From Euperipatoides rowelli (lineage: Eukaryota; Onychophora; Udeonychophora; Euonychophora; Peripatopsidae): DNA of 11,885 nucleotides. The notes below the pieces were generated by a model that was given only the letters and a program-made list of their open reading frames with translations, was not told the origin of the DNA and searched no databases. Both the position numbers and the translations under genes were made by a program. Where the stretch lies: the NCBI GenBank assembly GCA_003024985.2, contig PXIH01S0003207.1. One strand, 5' to 3'. This document shows positions 1-7,736 of the stretch, in pieces (position 1 is the first letter of the stretch; each line of letters starts with the position of its first letter).

Positions 1-11
1 CCCCCCCCCCC
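1..11. repeat. Run of 11 C at the window edge
   Basis: A pure C tract opens the window. It is the complement of the G runs seen at 2361, 3843, 5071, 5749 and 10699. It may be part of a longer tract cut by the window edge. Confidence 0.9.
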
Positions 12-221
12 AAGAAAATTGTCTGAAAGAAACACTGATTGCAGAGAGGAGATAAAACTAAACGACTTGTCAACTCAAATATATTTTGCTGCCAAGTAAA
101 GCTCCCCTTTTTATGGAAGTAAGAGTCCCTTCAAATATGTACAAAGGCAAATATGGCTGTTGTTGGATCATTGTTTATTATTTCTTTATTGATTATTATA
201 CTGTAATTTATTTTATAACTG

Positions 222-264
222 ACTAGAATATAAATTAATAAAATTTATTACTTTATATTCTAGT
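222..264. repeat. Near-perfect 43-bp palindrome
   Basis: The 13-base arm ACTAGAATATAAA (222-234) is exactly complementary to TTTATATTCTAGT (252-264). Inside it, TAATAAA (236-242) is exactly complementary to TTTATTA (244-250), leaving one central A and a single internal T/C mismatch. Twenty of 21 arm positions pair. As DNA it could extrude as a cruciform. As RNA, within the PSMA1 intron, it could form a 21-bp hairpin with almost no loop. No protein match or matching target-site duplication was seen. Confidence 0.9.
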
Positions 265-295
265 AATGTATGTTCTGGGCCAATCCGGGTCTTTT

Positions 296-560
296 CAAGA
301 TGGTGGCACTTTTGGTTCCTGCCAAATTTCAAGATGGCTGACTTCCTGTTCCTGTTTCTTAAAGGTTTAGCAGGTTTTTAGGCTTATGCTTCCAGTTATG
401 ATGTCACATAATGATGCATGATGGGATATATTCCCCTCCCACTTCCTGTCAAAAATACAAGATGGACGACCATAAGTTTCTTTAAAGTATAAGTTTTTTT
501 TTTTTTGCTTACGCTTCGGGTTTATGACATCACATCCTGCCTAGGTTGACTTCCTGTCAT
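296..560. repeat. Diverged two-unit repeat of unknown family
   Basis: CAAGATGG occurs at 296, 330 and 458, each near a TTCCTG or ACTTCCTG string. A second shared block, GCTTATGCTTC...TTATGATGTCACAT (382-409), returns as GCTTACGCTTC...TTATGACATCACAT (507-535). The stretch is less AT-rich than its flanks. It looks like two diverged copies of a unit of about 110-130 bases, probably old interspersed-repeat material. I do not recognise the family, and no coding frame is visible. Confidence 0.55.
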
Positions 561-1423
561 GCACAATAGACCACTCACAAGAATTACTCCTGAAACAGGC
601 AATTAGTGGCCATTAAATTTTATTATAAATTTGCTTGTTTATTTTAAATTAACTCATACCTGAATGCATTACTTTTTCATTTAACTTTTCAAGAAGGCAT
701 TTTAAAAAGAACATTTATAATAAAAATAGAATTTCATATTCGATTATCAAATTGACTAAATACAATCATTTTAATCATTAAAATATTTTGGTACTCTATG
801 TATTTCCTACAGTATATACACATTATGTTCTCTAGCTTTGTTTTCCATTGGTATTTAAAATTATTGACATTTAAAATTAAATGTGAATGTTTTAATCTTT
901 CAATTATTGTATATTAACATTTAATTTTTGTTTTATTGAAAATATTTTTTTTTTCTTGTTAATGCTTTTTTTTCTTTCTTCCTTTCATTTATTGAATGGA
1001 AAAGAAAAAAATATTCTCTTCTCACAATATGAAAAACTGCAAATTTATTCATTCATTCTAAGTCATCCATAATAATATACAGGCACATTTTAAAATTGTT
1101 AAAAAAGGTGGAAATATTTTCAAAGTGTCAATTAATATATCTTTTTGCTGTATTGATTTAACAGAACGAAAGAGTAAAATTTTAATGTTAATACTTTTGT
1201 TATTTAAAATTAATTTTTAATGAAAAGTGTTCTTGTGAAAATTTTCTCCAAAAGTTTGAAATAAAAAGTTTTAGGCTTTCAAATAGTACAACTTTTTTTA
1301 AATAATTTATAGCAAATTTTATTCTAGCAACTGATATTATCTCTAATAAAATTGAATGGTGAGATAGTACTCAATAAATTAAAGATAGTTGAAATGTAAG
1401 TGTTTAGTCCTGTCATGATAGGG

Positions 1424-1862
1424 CAGGGATGGCGGAACTATGATTCACGTGCCACTAGGTGGCACATAAACACAATTTGGGTGACACACCACATGAACCA
1501 ATTATGCATGGTGTAGTATGTACATGTAATAAATAGGAAATTGTGTCTGTGACAACTGATGCCAAATATGGTGGGTAAACATAATGATTTGTGAAATTTC
1601 TTAATGAAGAGGTTATACACCAGGAAGTGTTGTGTGCAAAGCAAACATGAACTCATTTGAAAGTGTACAATAATCGCTAGTTCTTGGAGATGTTAGATGA
1701 GGTGGATTCACAATATGCCAGACTTTATTTCAGGTATAAGTTTATTAACACAGATTTAATTAGATACAGTACAGTAATGTTCACTGGCTGAGTCATGGTG
1801 CCACACTAGACATTTAAATGTACTAAACCAGCTTCAAGTGGCACACTAATCGCACTTATTTG
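1424..1862 (+). mobile_element. Decayed hAT-type DNA transposon, internally deleted
   Basis: The left end reads CAGGGATGG (1424-1432), the common start of many hAT elements, and continues to a GTGCCACT string at 1449-1456. Near the right side, AGTGGCACACTAATC (1837-1851) resembles the reverse complement of that subterminal block (AGTGGCACGTGAATC), as expected of inverted terminal repeats. A scrap of hAT transposase lies between them (next entry). The remnant is about 0.44 kb against 2-4 kb for a complete hAT element, so most of the gene is deleted. I could not identify an 8-bp target-site duplication. The right boundary is soft and could lie anywhere from about 1862 to 1990. Confidence 0.5.
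1588..1734 (+). pseudogene. hAT transposase fragment (GTF2IRD2/ZBED-like type), broken
   Basis: Frame 1588-1734 reads VIHQEVLCAKQT, a stop, then a short gap and NNR-stop-FLEMLDEVDSQYARLYF. In the hAT transposases that also gave rise to GTF2IRD2-like proteins, an 'IHQEALCAK' motif is followed some 30 residues later by 'L-HRQF--LLEE-DSEY-DL' and then by an RWLSRG motif. Here the spacing between the two motifs is shorter than usual. The stop at 1678 sits where the family has Gln (a CAG to TAG change), and the RWLSRG block and everything after it are missing. The match is by eye to a remembered family pattern. It is a dead fragment with no function of its own. Confidence 0.6.
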
Positions 1863-2084
1863 GGTTACATGGAAACACTCTCATAAATGAGGTAAAAACT
1901 AGGGGGCGCTCTTGTTTGACAATGGTGCAATTTATCTAACTTTAGCTGAGAAATAGGATGGCACTTATTTTGTGGGGTGCCCTTTGACGTCATACTAAAG
2001 TATCATCCTAATATATTATTTTCATATTTTTACTATCTACTATATAAAGCAGAAAGTTTGTTTGTTTGTGATCATTTTGAATAG

Positions 2085-2119
2085 GGACAACCTCGCTGGA
2101 CTATAGTCTGTTGTTGTCC
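2085..2119 (+). repeat. Nested subterminal hairpin near the Helitron 5' end
   Basis: GGACAAC (2085-2091) pairs exactly with GTTGTCC (2113-2119). The loop contains the 10-base perfect palindrome GACTATAGTC (2099-2108). Subterminal inverted repeats near the 5' end are common in non-autonomous Helitrons. A role in strand transfer is inference only. Confidence 0.7.
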
Positions 2120-2143
2120 GACATATTTGTATTTGTATTTGAA

Positions 2144-2372
2144 TTTAGCATACTAACCGAAATAGCACAAACTTGAAATTTGGAGTGTGGGTAGGTTCCA
2201 TTGTGTTAACAATGAAAATCAGGTTTTGGATGATTTTTTTGGATGGGGGGAGGGGCTAAATTACCCAGAACTGTTTAGCATACTTGCCAACATAGCGGAA
2301 ATTTGGCATGTGGGTAGGTTTCATAGTGTAGACAATGAAAATAGACTTGAGCATTTTTTTGGGGGGGGGGGG
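2144..2372 (+). repeat. Two tandem copies of a ~130-base Helitron segment
   Basis: TTTAGCATACT begins at 2144 and again at 2274. Each copy continues with a GAAATTTGG-type string, GTGGGTAGGTT, then CA-TGTG or CATAGTG, then ACAATGAAAAT, and ends in a T7 tract followed by a G-rich run. The first copy runs on to 2273. The second stops in the G12 run at 2361-2372, where the minisatellite begins. A small open frame across the region is made by the repeats and is not a gene. Confidence 0.8.
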
Positions 2373-2373
2373 N

Positions 2374-3841
2374 AACTAAAAAACGCTTATCGAACAAACA
2401 CAAGAAGTCAACAAAACGTCCATACAACAAAAAAAAGCTTATCAAACACAATAAGTCAACAAAATGTCCATTCAACTAAAACAAAGCTTATCAAACACAA
2501 GAAGTCAACAAACGTCCATTCAACTAAAAACGCTTATCGAACAAACACAAGAAGTCATCAAAACGTCCATAGAACTAAAAATCACTTATCAAACAAAAAA
2601 CACGTCAATAAAACGTCCAAACAACTAAAAAAAAGCTTATCAAACACAAATCAACAAAATGTCCATTCAACTAAAAAAAAGCTTTTCAAACACTAGTCAA
2701 CAAAACGTCCATTCAATTTTAAAAAAAGCTTATCAAATAAGATCAACAAAACGTCCATACAACTAAAAAAGCTTATCAAACGCAAGAAGTCATCAAAATA
2801 TCCTTACAACTAAAAAAAGCTTATCAAACACAAGAAGTCAACAAAATGTCCATAACACTTAAAAAAAGCTTATCAAACACAAGAAGTCAACAAAACGTCA
2901 AAACAACTAAAAAAAAACTTATCGAACACAAGAAGTCAACAAAATGTCCATTCAACTAAAAAACGCTTATCGAACAAACACAAGAAGTCAACAAAACGTC
3001 CATACAACTAAAAAAAGCTTATCAAACNACAAGAAGTCAACAAAACGTCCATACAACTAAAAAAAGCTTATCAAACACAATAAATCAACAAAATGTCCAT
3101 TCAACTAAAACAAAGCTTATCAAACAAGAAGTCAACAAAATGTCCATTCAACTAAAACAAAGCTTATCAAACACAAGAAGTCAACAAATGTCCATTCAAC
3201 TAAAAACGCTTTTCGAACAAACACAAGAAGTCAACAAAACGTCCATACAACTAAAAAACACTTATCAAACAAAAAAACACAAGAAGTCAACAAAACGTCC
3301 AAACAACTAAAAAAAGCTTATCTCAAACAACTCAACAAAACGTCCATACAACTAAAAAAAACTTATCAAACACAAGAAGTCAACTAAATGTCCATTCAAC
3401 TTAAAAAAAAGCTTATCAAACACAAGAAGTCAACAAAATATCCTTACAACTAAAAAAAGCTTATCAAACACAAGAAGTCAACAAAATGTCCATAACACTT
3501 AAAAAAAAGCTTATCAAACACAATAAACACAAGAAGTCAACAAAACGTCCATTCATCTAAAAAAACTTATCAAACAGCCAACAAAACGTCCAACTAAAAT
3601 GCTTTTCAAACAAGAAGTAAACAAAATGTCCAACTAAAAATGCTTATCAAACACAAGAAGTAAACAAAACACCAATAGAACTAAAAAAAGCTTATCAAAC
3701 ACAAGAAGTCAACAAAACGTCCATTTAAACTAAAAAAGCTTATCAAACACAAGAAGGCAACAAAATGTCCATACAACTAAAAAAACCTTATCAAACACGA
3801 GAAGTCAACAAAACGTCCAACTAAAAAAGCTTATCAAACAC
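2374..3841. repeat. Minisatellite, ~48-base unit, about 30 copies, higher-order structure
   Basis: The unit has four parts in order: TCAACAAAACGTCC, then ATACAACTAAAAAA, then AGCTTATCAAAC, then ACAAGAAG. Most copies carry AAGCTT. Variants recur: CGTCC or TGTCC, AACGCTTATCGAACAAAC in place of AAGCTTATCAAAC, and truncated copies of 35-45 bases. The order of variants repeats. The ACGCTTATCGAAC start at 2383 returns at 2963 (offset 580), and the ATATCCTTACAAC variant at 2798 returns at 3438 (offset 640). A block of about 0.6 kb was therefore duplicated as a whole. The array is flanked by G12-N (2361-2373) and N-G14 (3842-3856), with a further N at 3028, so its true length is uncertain. Confidence 0.92.
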
Positions 3842-3864
3842 NGGGGGGGGGGGGGGTTCAAAAA

Positions 3865-3888
3865 TGCCCGGGCAAGGAAATCTGCTAG
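3865..3888 (+). repeat. Helitron 3' terminus with palindrome
   Basis: TGCCCGGGCA (3865-3874) is a perfect 10-base palindrome, followed 10 bases later by CTAG. Helitron 3' ends carry a GC-rich hairpin roughly 10 bases before CTRR, which acts as the transposition stop signal. Related ends usually show a longer stem with a short loop, so this copy may be decayed. Confidence 0.6.
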
Positions 3889-4541
3889 TTCTCTTGGTAA
3901 TATGACACACATCGGTAATTTCCGTCATGCACTTCGGCAATGTTGTGTATTCTATAATTTATTAATCTGCGAACATTTTCTAATCATAAAAGAAACAAAT
4001 AAGCGATTTTATTTCATTATAATGGAAAAATAAGAACTGAATAGAAGAGCATCCCAACATAACTTAAAAAATACAAATGAAGCAAACACAAATACAAATA
4101 ATTTATTTAAAAAAAAAGGATGCAGCTATTTAAAAATAAATGTGCATTTGCTCTCTTTATGAAATGACAACAAAGTTGCGAAACGCCACGTTAAATTTTA
4201 CCTCAGACAAACAAATATTTATACAAAACAAATATTTAAAAAAAAAATAGATCCGGGAAGATGGCAGGGTAATAAAATAGATCGGGGAAAAAAACACTAC
4301 AGTATTCAAAATAAAATATGAAATTGATTTATTTCATAAAATAAATACCAAGAAGAAAAAAAATAATTGCATGCATTAAACACAAAAAATTATGGGGGTG
4401 GGAGAGATAATAAATCATAGATAAACAAATGTCCTAGGCTAAGTACTTTGCTAACAATTATCATACACAGATAAATATTATTTATACAAAATAAATAATT
4501 AAAAGGGAGTGTTTAAGTAGTAACCAATCCTTTTGTAAAAT
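3889..4541. other. AT-rich intron sequence without recognisable features
   Basis: No coding frame or known element was seen. Two small direct repeats occur: CAAATATTTATACAAAACAAATATTT near 4209, which contains ACAAATATTT twice, and ATAGATCSGGGAA at 4247 and 4277. These look like local duplications. Confidence 0.6.
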
Positions 4542-4894
4542 ATTATCGAATATTGTGCCCCAGTATGGCATTAGAGTATAATCAAAATTCAAAGTCAATC
4601 CATCGAAAAATTGCAAAAAAGAATATCAAGAATTATTATGTCGTATGTCATACGAGTTATTTAAATATCTGAAAATATTGGGTTTGACATCTCTAGCTGA
4701 TAGAAGAAATGATCTGCATTTCAGATTTGCTAAGGATTTTATAGGAAAATTTCCAGAATAGCTTCCAAAAACACGGCTACAAACGTCTGGAATTAAAACT
4801 AGAAACTCTCACTTGTTGGATTTTACCTGTCATGAAGACTAAAAGAGAAATGAACTCACCCATTAACTCTTTTGTAAATGCTATTAATTTTTAG
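4542..4894 (+). pseudogene. CR1/Jockey-type LINE, reverse transcriptase C-terminal end, broken
   Basis: Frame 4542 onward reads IIEYCAPVWH, a stop, then SIEKLQKRISRII. After a frameshift near 4650 it reads YELFKYLKILGLTSLADRR, NDLHLRFAKDF, a stop, then LPKTRLQTSGIKTRNSHLLD. After another frameshift it reads KREMNSPINSFVNAINF and stops at TAG 4892-4894. This is the conserved tail of ORF2 in Jockey/CR1-like non-LTR elements, with 'EY-APVWHP', 'LE-IQKRA-RII', 'LGL-SL--RR--L-L-FAK' and a closing 'SPIPYL-NLLN'-like end. Several stops and frameshifts show an old, dead, 5'-truncated copy. The polymerase domain itself is absent. The match was judged by eye. Confidence 0.8.
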
Positions 4895-5748
4895 TTTAAA
4901 GTAATCAATTATTATTAATTTTAAATAATATTTATGTATATACTGTAGAAGTTCTTTTCTTCCCCTCATGTAATGGAAACCATATCCTTAGGGGCCAGGT
5001 TTTCAAAATCAAGAATTATTTAAATGAACGTTTGATAATAATAAGAATAATATATGAATAGCCTGAGGGTGGGGGGGTTGCAGGAAGGGCTTACTATTTT
5101 TTATTTAATTATAAAATTTTATCTAAATTAATCGTATTCAGTACCTATTTTCCAAAATCTAATGCCATCACAATATTGGGAAAAAAAATCACAATATGAA
5201 AACATTGAGGTTTTCAAAAGATTTTGAAATCTTTTTTTTTTTTTTTTTTCACATTACAAATAATTATTAAGTAGAAATATTTGAGAATCACTTCCATGTT
5301 GAAAATTACAAATCTTTACATTTTATGAAAATGTTGAAATAAAAATTTAAAAAAAAAATGTATGAAATCCATTTCCTTTATTTAGGGGACAATTTCCTTC
5401 AACTCTGTATATTTACTTTATATATGGGAACTTGTGACTTTCCCTCCTACACTTGCAGTTAATTACTTCCATAAAATCAAAGCTTGCAGATGATTTTAGT
5501 TTATTTCAGAAATGTTAAATTCATTAACCTTTTGCTATTTATTTATTAAAATGATATTTTTTTTAATGTTTTGACAAATATTATCCAAAATAAAAATTCA
5601 TAGAGCTTTATATCAGGTGTGTCAACTAATTTTTACATAAGATTTACTTTGCTAGTAAAATTCCATCCGCGATCTACTCCTTCAAAAATTCCTGGGAGGA
5701 AGGGAGGATTTTTGCAGGGGGCTATTTCATGGTAGAATCCCCTAGTAA

Positions 5749-5759
5749 GGGGGGGGGGG
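5749..5759 (+). repeat. Run of 11 G
   Basis: This is a pure G tract at the end of a purine-rich patch (GGGAGGAAGGGAGGA at 5694-5708 and a further CAGGGGG). Four or more G runs lie within about 70 bases, so a G-quadruplex is possible on the + strand. This is inference only. Confidence 0.85.
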
Positions 5760-6265
5760 TAAATTTTAAAATAAAAGAAGCTAAGTGACTGAAATTATGG
5801 ACAAATGTTGTAATTTTGATTAATGATTTGAATTTCATTGTTTTTATATTTTGCTGTTATTTTTATTTTGGTAAATAAAGTATTTAATTATACTGTATAT
5901 TTTAAAAAAAATTATAGTCACTTGGGCCACTCCATTACTCCTTAGAAACAAGCAACTTGTTAATTTCGAATGATGTTTATCTTTGTGACATTAAAAAAAA
6001 AATGAAATTACTTCTTTTTTTTTTTTTAAATGAACAATTTTTGGATTGTAAACAAACTCAAATGTAAGATGAGATATCTTTAATTTAATAATTATCATTA
6101 ACAAAAAAAAAATTAATATACCACTTTCTAACAATAAATTTCACAATAAAACATATTTGAGCAACACACTTCATTTTAAATGCTCTTATTTTTTTCCCTT
6201 GTGCATTTAAAGTTAATAATGTGGTATCACCACTATTATGCAATTAATTAATACTTATTAAAAGC

Positions 6266-6297
6266 AGATAGTTGTATAAATACATATACAACTATCT
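6266..6297. repeat. Perfect 13-bp inverted repeat with 6-base loop
   Basis: AGATAGTTGTATA (6266-6278) is exactly complementary to TATACAACTATCT (6285-6297), with the loop AATACA between them. It sits in the long PSMA1 intron with nothing coding nearby. The stem is too short for a typical animal pre-miRNA. It may be the remains of a foldback element. Confidence 0.9.
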
Positions 6298-7039
6298 AAT
6301 AAAAGTCATTCTATTAGTGTAAAAACAAACATATTGATTTATATTATTATTTTAATTATTGATTTTTCATTGTTTTTTTAAAATTGGGACTTAAGCTCAT
6401 GATCAACATTATTCACAACTCTGTTATATATAGTGTAGACATAAATACAGTGGCCAGATATGAAAAAGCCACAATGAAGATTTCACACCTGTATACCAAT
6501 TATCTCACCACTTGAGTCCATTTCCTATTTGGTGCTTTTTGGGAAAAGGAATTCATAAATAAACACCAATATTTTCTCTCAAAATTCTCTCATTTCCAGC
6601 ATCATTCATCAAACCATTTTCTCAATGATTTCTCAACTTTTTTTCTCCGTTCCTACTTACGTATTGAAGGTCTTTGTAATATATTTCTAATAAGACTTGA
6701 CACTTATACTACTGCTTCATCTGAATGACTTGCTTGGGGTTGGGGAATACATAATGGATTATCTGAAACTCATTCTTTTTGTTAGTTTAATTACAGTAGC
6801 TTTCTATCTCTGCAATACTATACTTTTATCTCTAGTGGATATTGAATCCAACACCACTCACCTGTCCTGGTGTATTATTCCTCAGTAGTAGAAGATCTGC
6901 TCATTCTTCAGTTCTAACTTGCCTCCCCATTTGCACCTAATCTCACTTAGCTCTACAATGCCTCACTTGATTTTACTCAATTTTTTTTTTCTATCTCGTA
7001 TAGCTTTGCTTCATTTGAGAGAGTTCAACAATTGTATAT

Positions 7040-7310
7040 ACATAGCATTGTATGGCAGCCTAGAGTCAGTTTGGGATTCTTAGCATCCTCCACCATTATG
7101 CACTCTTGGTCGCTTCCTTGAACGAGGTCAGTCAAGCATCCAGGGAACAAAGGCCTTTATTTAGTTGTACAATGAAAGTACTCTGTAGAGTGAAATGGCC
7201 ATAACTCACCATGATCACTAGCTGGGTTGGTGAGTCCCACAGTTATAAGCTGTGGACCTAGGCTTTGGTGATTCAACACCTAACCTTGCAAGGTGGATTG
7301 TGATTGGTTT
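7040..7310 (+). repeat. GC-richer interspersed-repeat candidate, possibly SINE-related
   Basis: This block is clearly less AT-rich than its flanks and has sharp structure. It contains the inverted pair ACTCACCA (7204-7211) / TGGTGAGT (7228-7235), the stem CCACAG/CTGTGG (7237-7242 / 7250-7255) and the 12-base palindrome ACCTTGCAAGGT (7283-7294). Both strands of 7050-7170 carry short open frames, but neither matches a family I know. The composition and the tRNA-like segment (next entry) suggest an interspersed element that inserted into the intron about 350-600 bases before exon A. I could not find its boundaries or a target-site duplication. Confidence 0.4.
7212..7280 (+). other. tRNA-like segment, possible SINE head, not a functional tRNA
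   Basis: TAGCTGGGTTGG (7219-7230) matches the polymerase III A-box consensus TRGCNNAGYNGG at all but one position and can form a D-arm-like fold. It is followed by a stem CCACAG/CTGTGG closing exactly seven bases, TTATAAG, like an anticodon arm with T before the triplet ATA and a purine after it. Forty bases beyond the A box, GATTCAACACC (7270-7280) resembles a B box (GGTTCRANNCC). The variable region is too long, the T arm pairs poorly and no acceptor stem closes, so this is not a working tRNA. A tRNA-derived SINE head is the best reading. Chance resemblance remains possible. Confidence 0.35.
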
Positions 7311-7647
7311 GCTGTGAGTGCTTATTTTATATATTCACAGCTGTCCGTCCCCATATCTTGGAAACATTACATTATCCACTCCCTCTACTATAATAAGAGA
7401 AGTTACATTTTCAAGTATAACTTTGACCATACTGTGTAAAAATATGTTACCACTATTAATCTACTGCTCAAGAATATCCTTAATGATATATGCAAGTAAA
7501 CGTTCACTGCAACACTTGGACAGTTATAAAAATAGACTATACATTCTCTGTGTATATAATTTATATTTTTTCTTATAACCAAGATTGTGTTTATTTCTTT
7601 ACTTGTACCACTATATATACATACTAATTATGTGTTTTATTTTTCAG
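7311..7647 (+). other. Intron sequence leading to the exon A acceptor
   Basis: This AT-rich stretch ends in the pyrimidine-rich tract and CAG at 7645-7647. The open frame 7318-7578 shows no family resemblance and no coding character, and is treated as chance. Confidence 0.65.
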
Positions 7648-7736
7648 TAAATACATGCGAACAGAATGCATCAGTAGTCATTATGTGAATGATGTCCCCA
7701 TTCCTATCGCTAGATTGGTGGGTTTAGTTGGAAATA
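7648..7736 (+). CDS. PSMA1: Proteasome subunit alpha type-1, internal exon A (about residues 86-115)
   Basis: This is an internal coding exon of the alpha-1 (alpha6) subunit of the 20S proteasome, a structural subunit of the outer ring that gates entry to the proteolytic chamber. Read with the first base completing a codon from the previous exon, it gives K-YMRTEC, then a variable stretch, then PIARLVGLVGN. This matches the family segment around 'FMRQEC' and 'VSRLVSLIG'. The acceptor is a pyrimidine-rich tract ending TTTTCAG at 7647. The donor is ATA^GTATCC, chosen because joining A7736 to 10122 gives AAA (Lys) and the family-like run GNKMQ. The ATG at 7655 is an internal Met, not a start. 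Open reading continues to 7861 only by reading into the intron. The family assignment is firm when all four exons are taken together. The residue numbering is from memory of the human protein and is approximate. Confidence 0.92.

Larger units (their letters stand above)
2036..3888 (+). mobile_element. Non-autonomous Helitron with a minisatellite core
   Basis: The borders match canonical Helitrons. The element starts TCTACTATATAAAG directly after an A (2035) and ends ATCTGCTAG directly before a T (3889), giving A^TC...CTAG^T with no terminal inverted repeats and no duplication. The head, with AAAG-CAGAAAGTTTG followed by TTTG repeats, and the tail, with a GCCCGGGCA string shortly before CTAG, are typical of invertebrate Helitron families. 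There is no Rep/helicase gene, so it would have depended on an autonomous relative. Inside are a subterminal hairpin, a 130-base repeat in about two copies and a minisatellite of about 1.5 kb. Helitrons with central tandem repeats are known from flies (DINE-1-type) and bivalves. The family assignment is by structure only. Confidence 0.65.
4895..7039. other. AT-rich intron sequence, mostly featureless
   Basis: I see no gene in this stretch. It has a G7 run (5071-5077), a T18 run near 5232-5249, a GC-richer patch at about 5665-5760 ending in a G11 run, the hairpin at 6266-6297, and a mixed-composition segment at about 6430-6660 that could be old repeat material I do not recognise. The open frame 6697-6888 encodes a hydrophobic peptide of biased composition with no family resemblance and is probably chance. 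Confidence 0.6.
1..7647 (+). other. Upstream intron of PSMA1, left end outside the window
   Basis: There is an intact acceptor at 7647, and I could not find a reading of the preceding PSMA1 segment (the family's GISIAGLTADARLL region) anywhere to the left. I therefore infer that this whole stretch is intron, at least 7.6 kb long. It is AT-rich and packed with transposon debris, listed separately. Between the listed elements (11-221, 561-1423, 3889-4541, 4895-6265) I see only low-complexity A/T sequence, short T and A runs and scattered AATAAA strings that cannot be assigned a role. A separate nested gene cannot be excluded, but no open frame here looks coding. Confidence 0.7.

Noticed and set aside
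1438-1656. Minus-strand open frame of 72 codons
   Set aside because: It lies antisense to the hAT remnant. The recognisable transposase motifs are on the + strand.
2187-2696. Open frame of 169 codons on the + strand
   Set aside because: It runs across the two 130-base Helitron copies, a G run with an N and the start of the minisatellite. The protein simply repeats the array unit, and the N makes the frame uncertain.
2374-3841. CRISPR array
   Set aside because: Units repeat as a whole with no unique spacers between conserved repeats, unit lengths vary, and the context is a eukaryotic intron. It is a minisatellite.
6697-6888. Hydrophobic 63-codon peptide, possible small membrane protein
   Set aside because: It lies inside a long AT-rich intron. 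T-rich sequence gives Leu, Ile and Phe by composition alone, and there is no start or splice context that supports it.
7212-7280. Functional tRNA gene with anticodon ATA
   Set aside because: The T arm pairs poorly, the variable region is too long and no acceptor stem forms. It was kept only as a tRNA-like segment.
7318-7578. Open frame of 86 codons as an extra PSMA1 exon
   Set aside because: It does not resemble the PSMA1 residues expected before 'YMRTEC', and it would not join exon A without a stop.
1-7647. PSMA1 promoter, first exons or poly(A) sites
   Set aside because: No match to the N-terminal part of the protein was found. AATAAA and TATA strings are common by chance in sequence this AT-rich.
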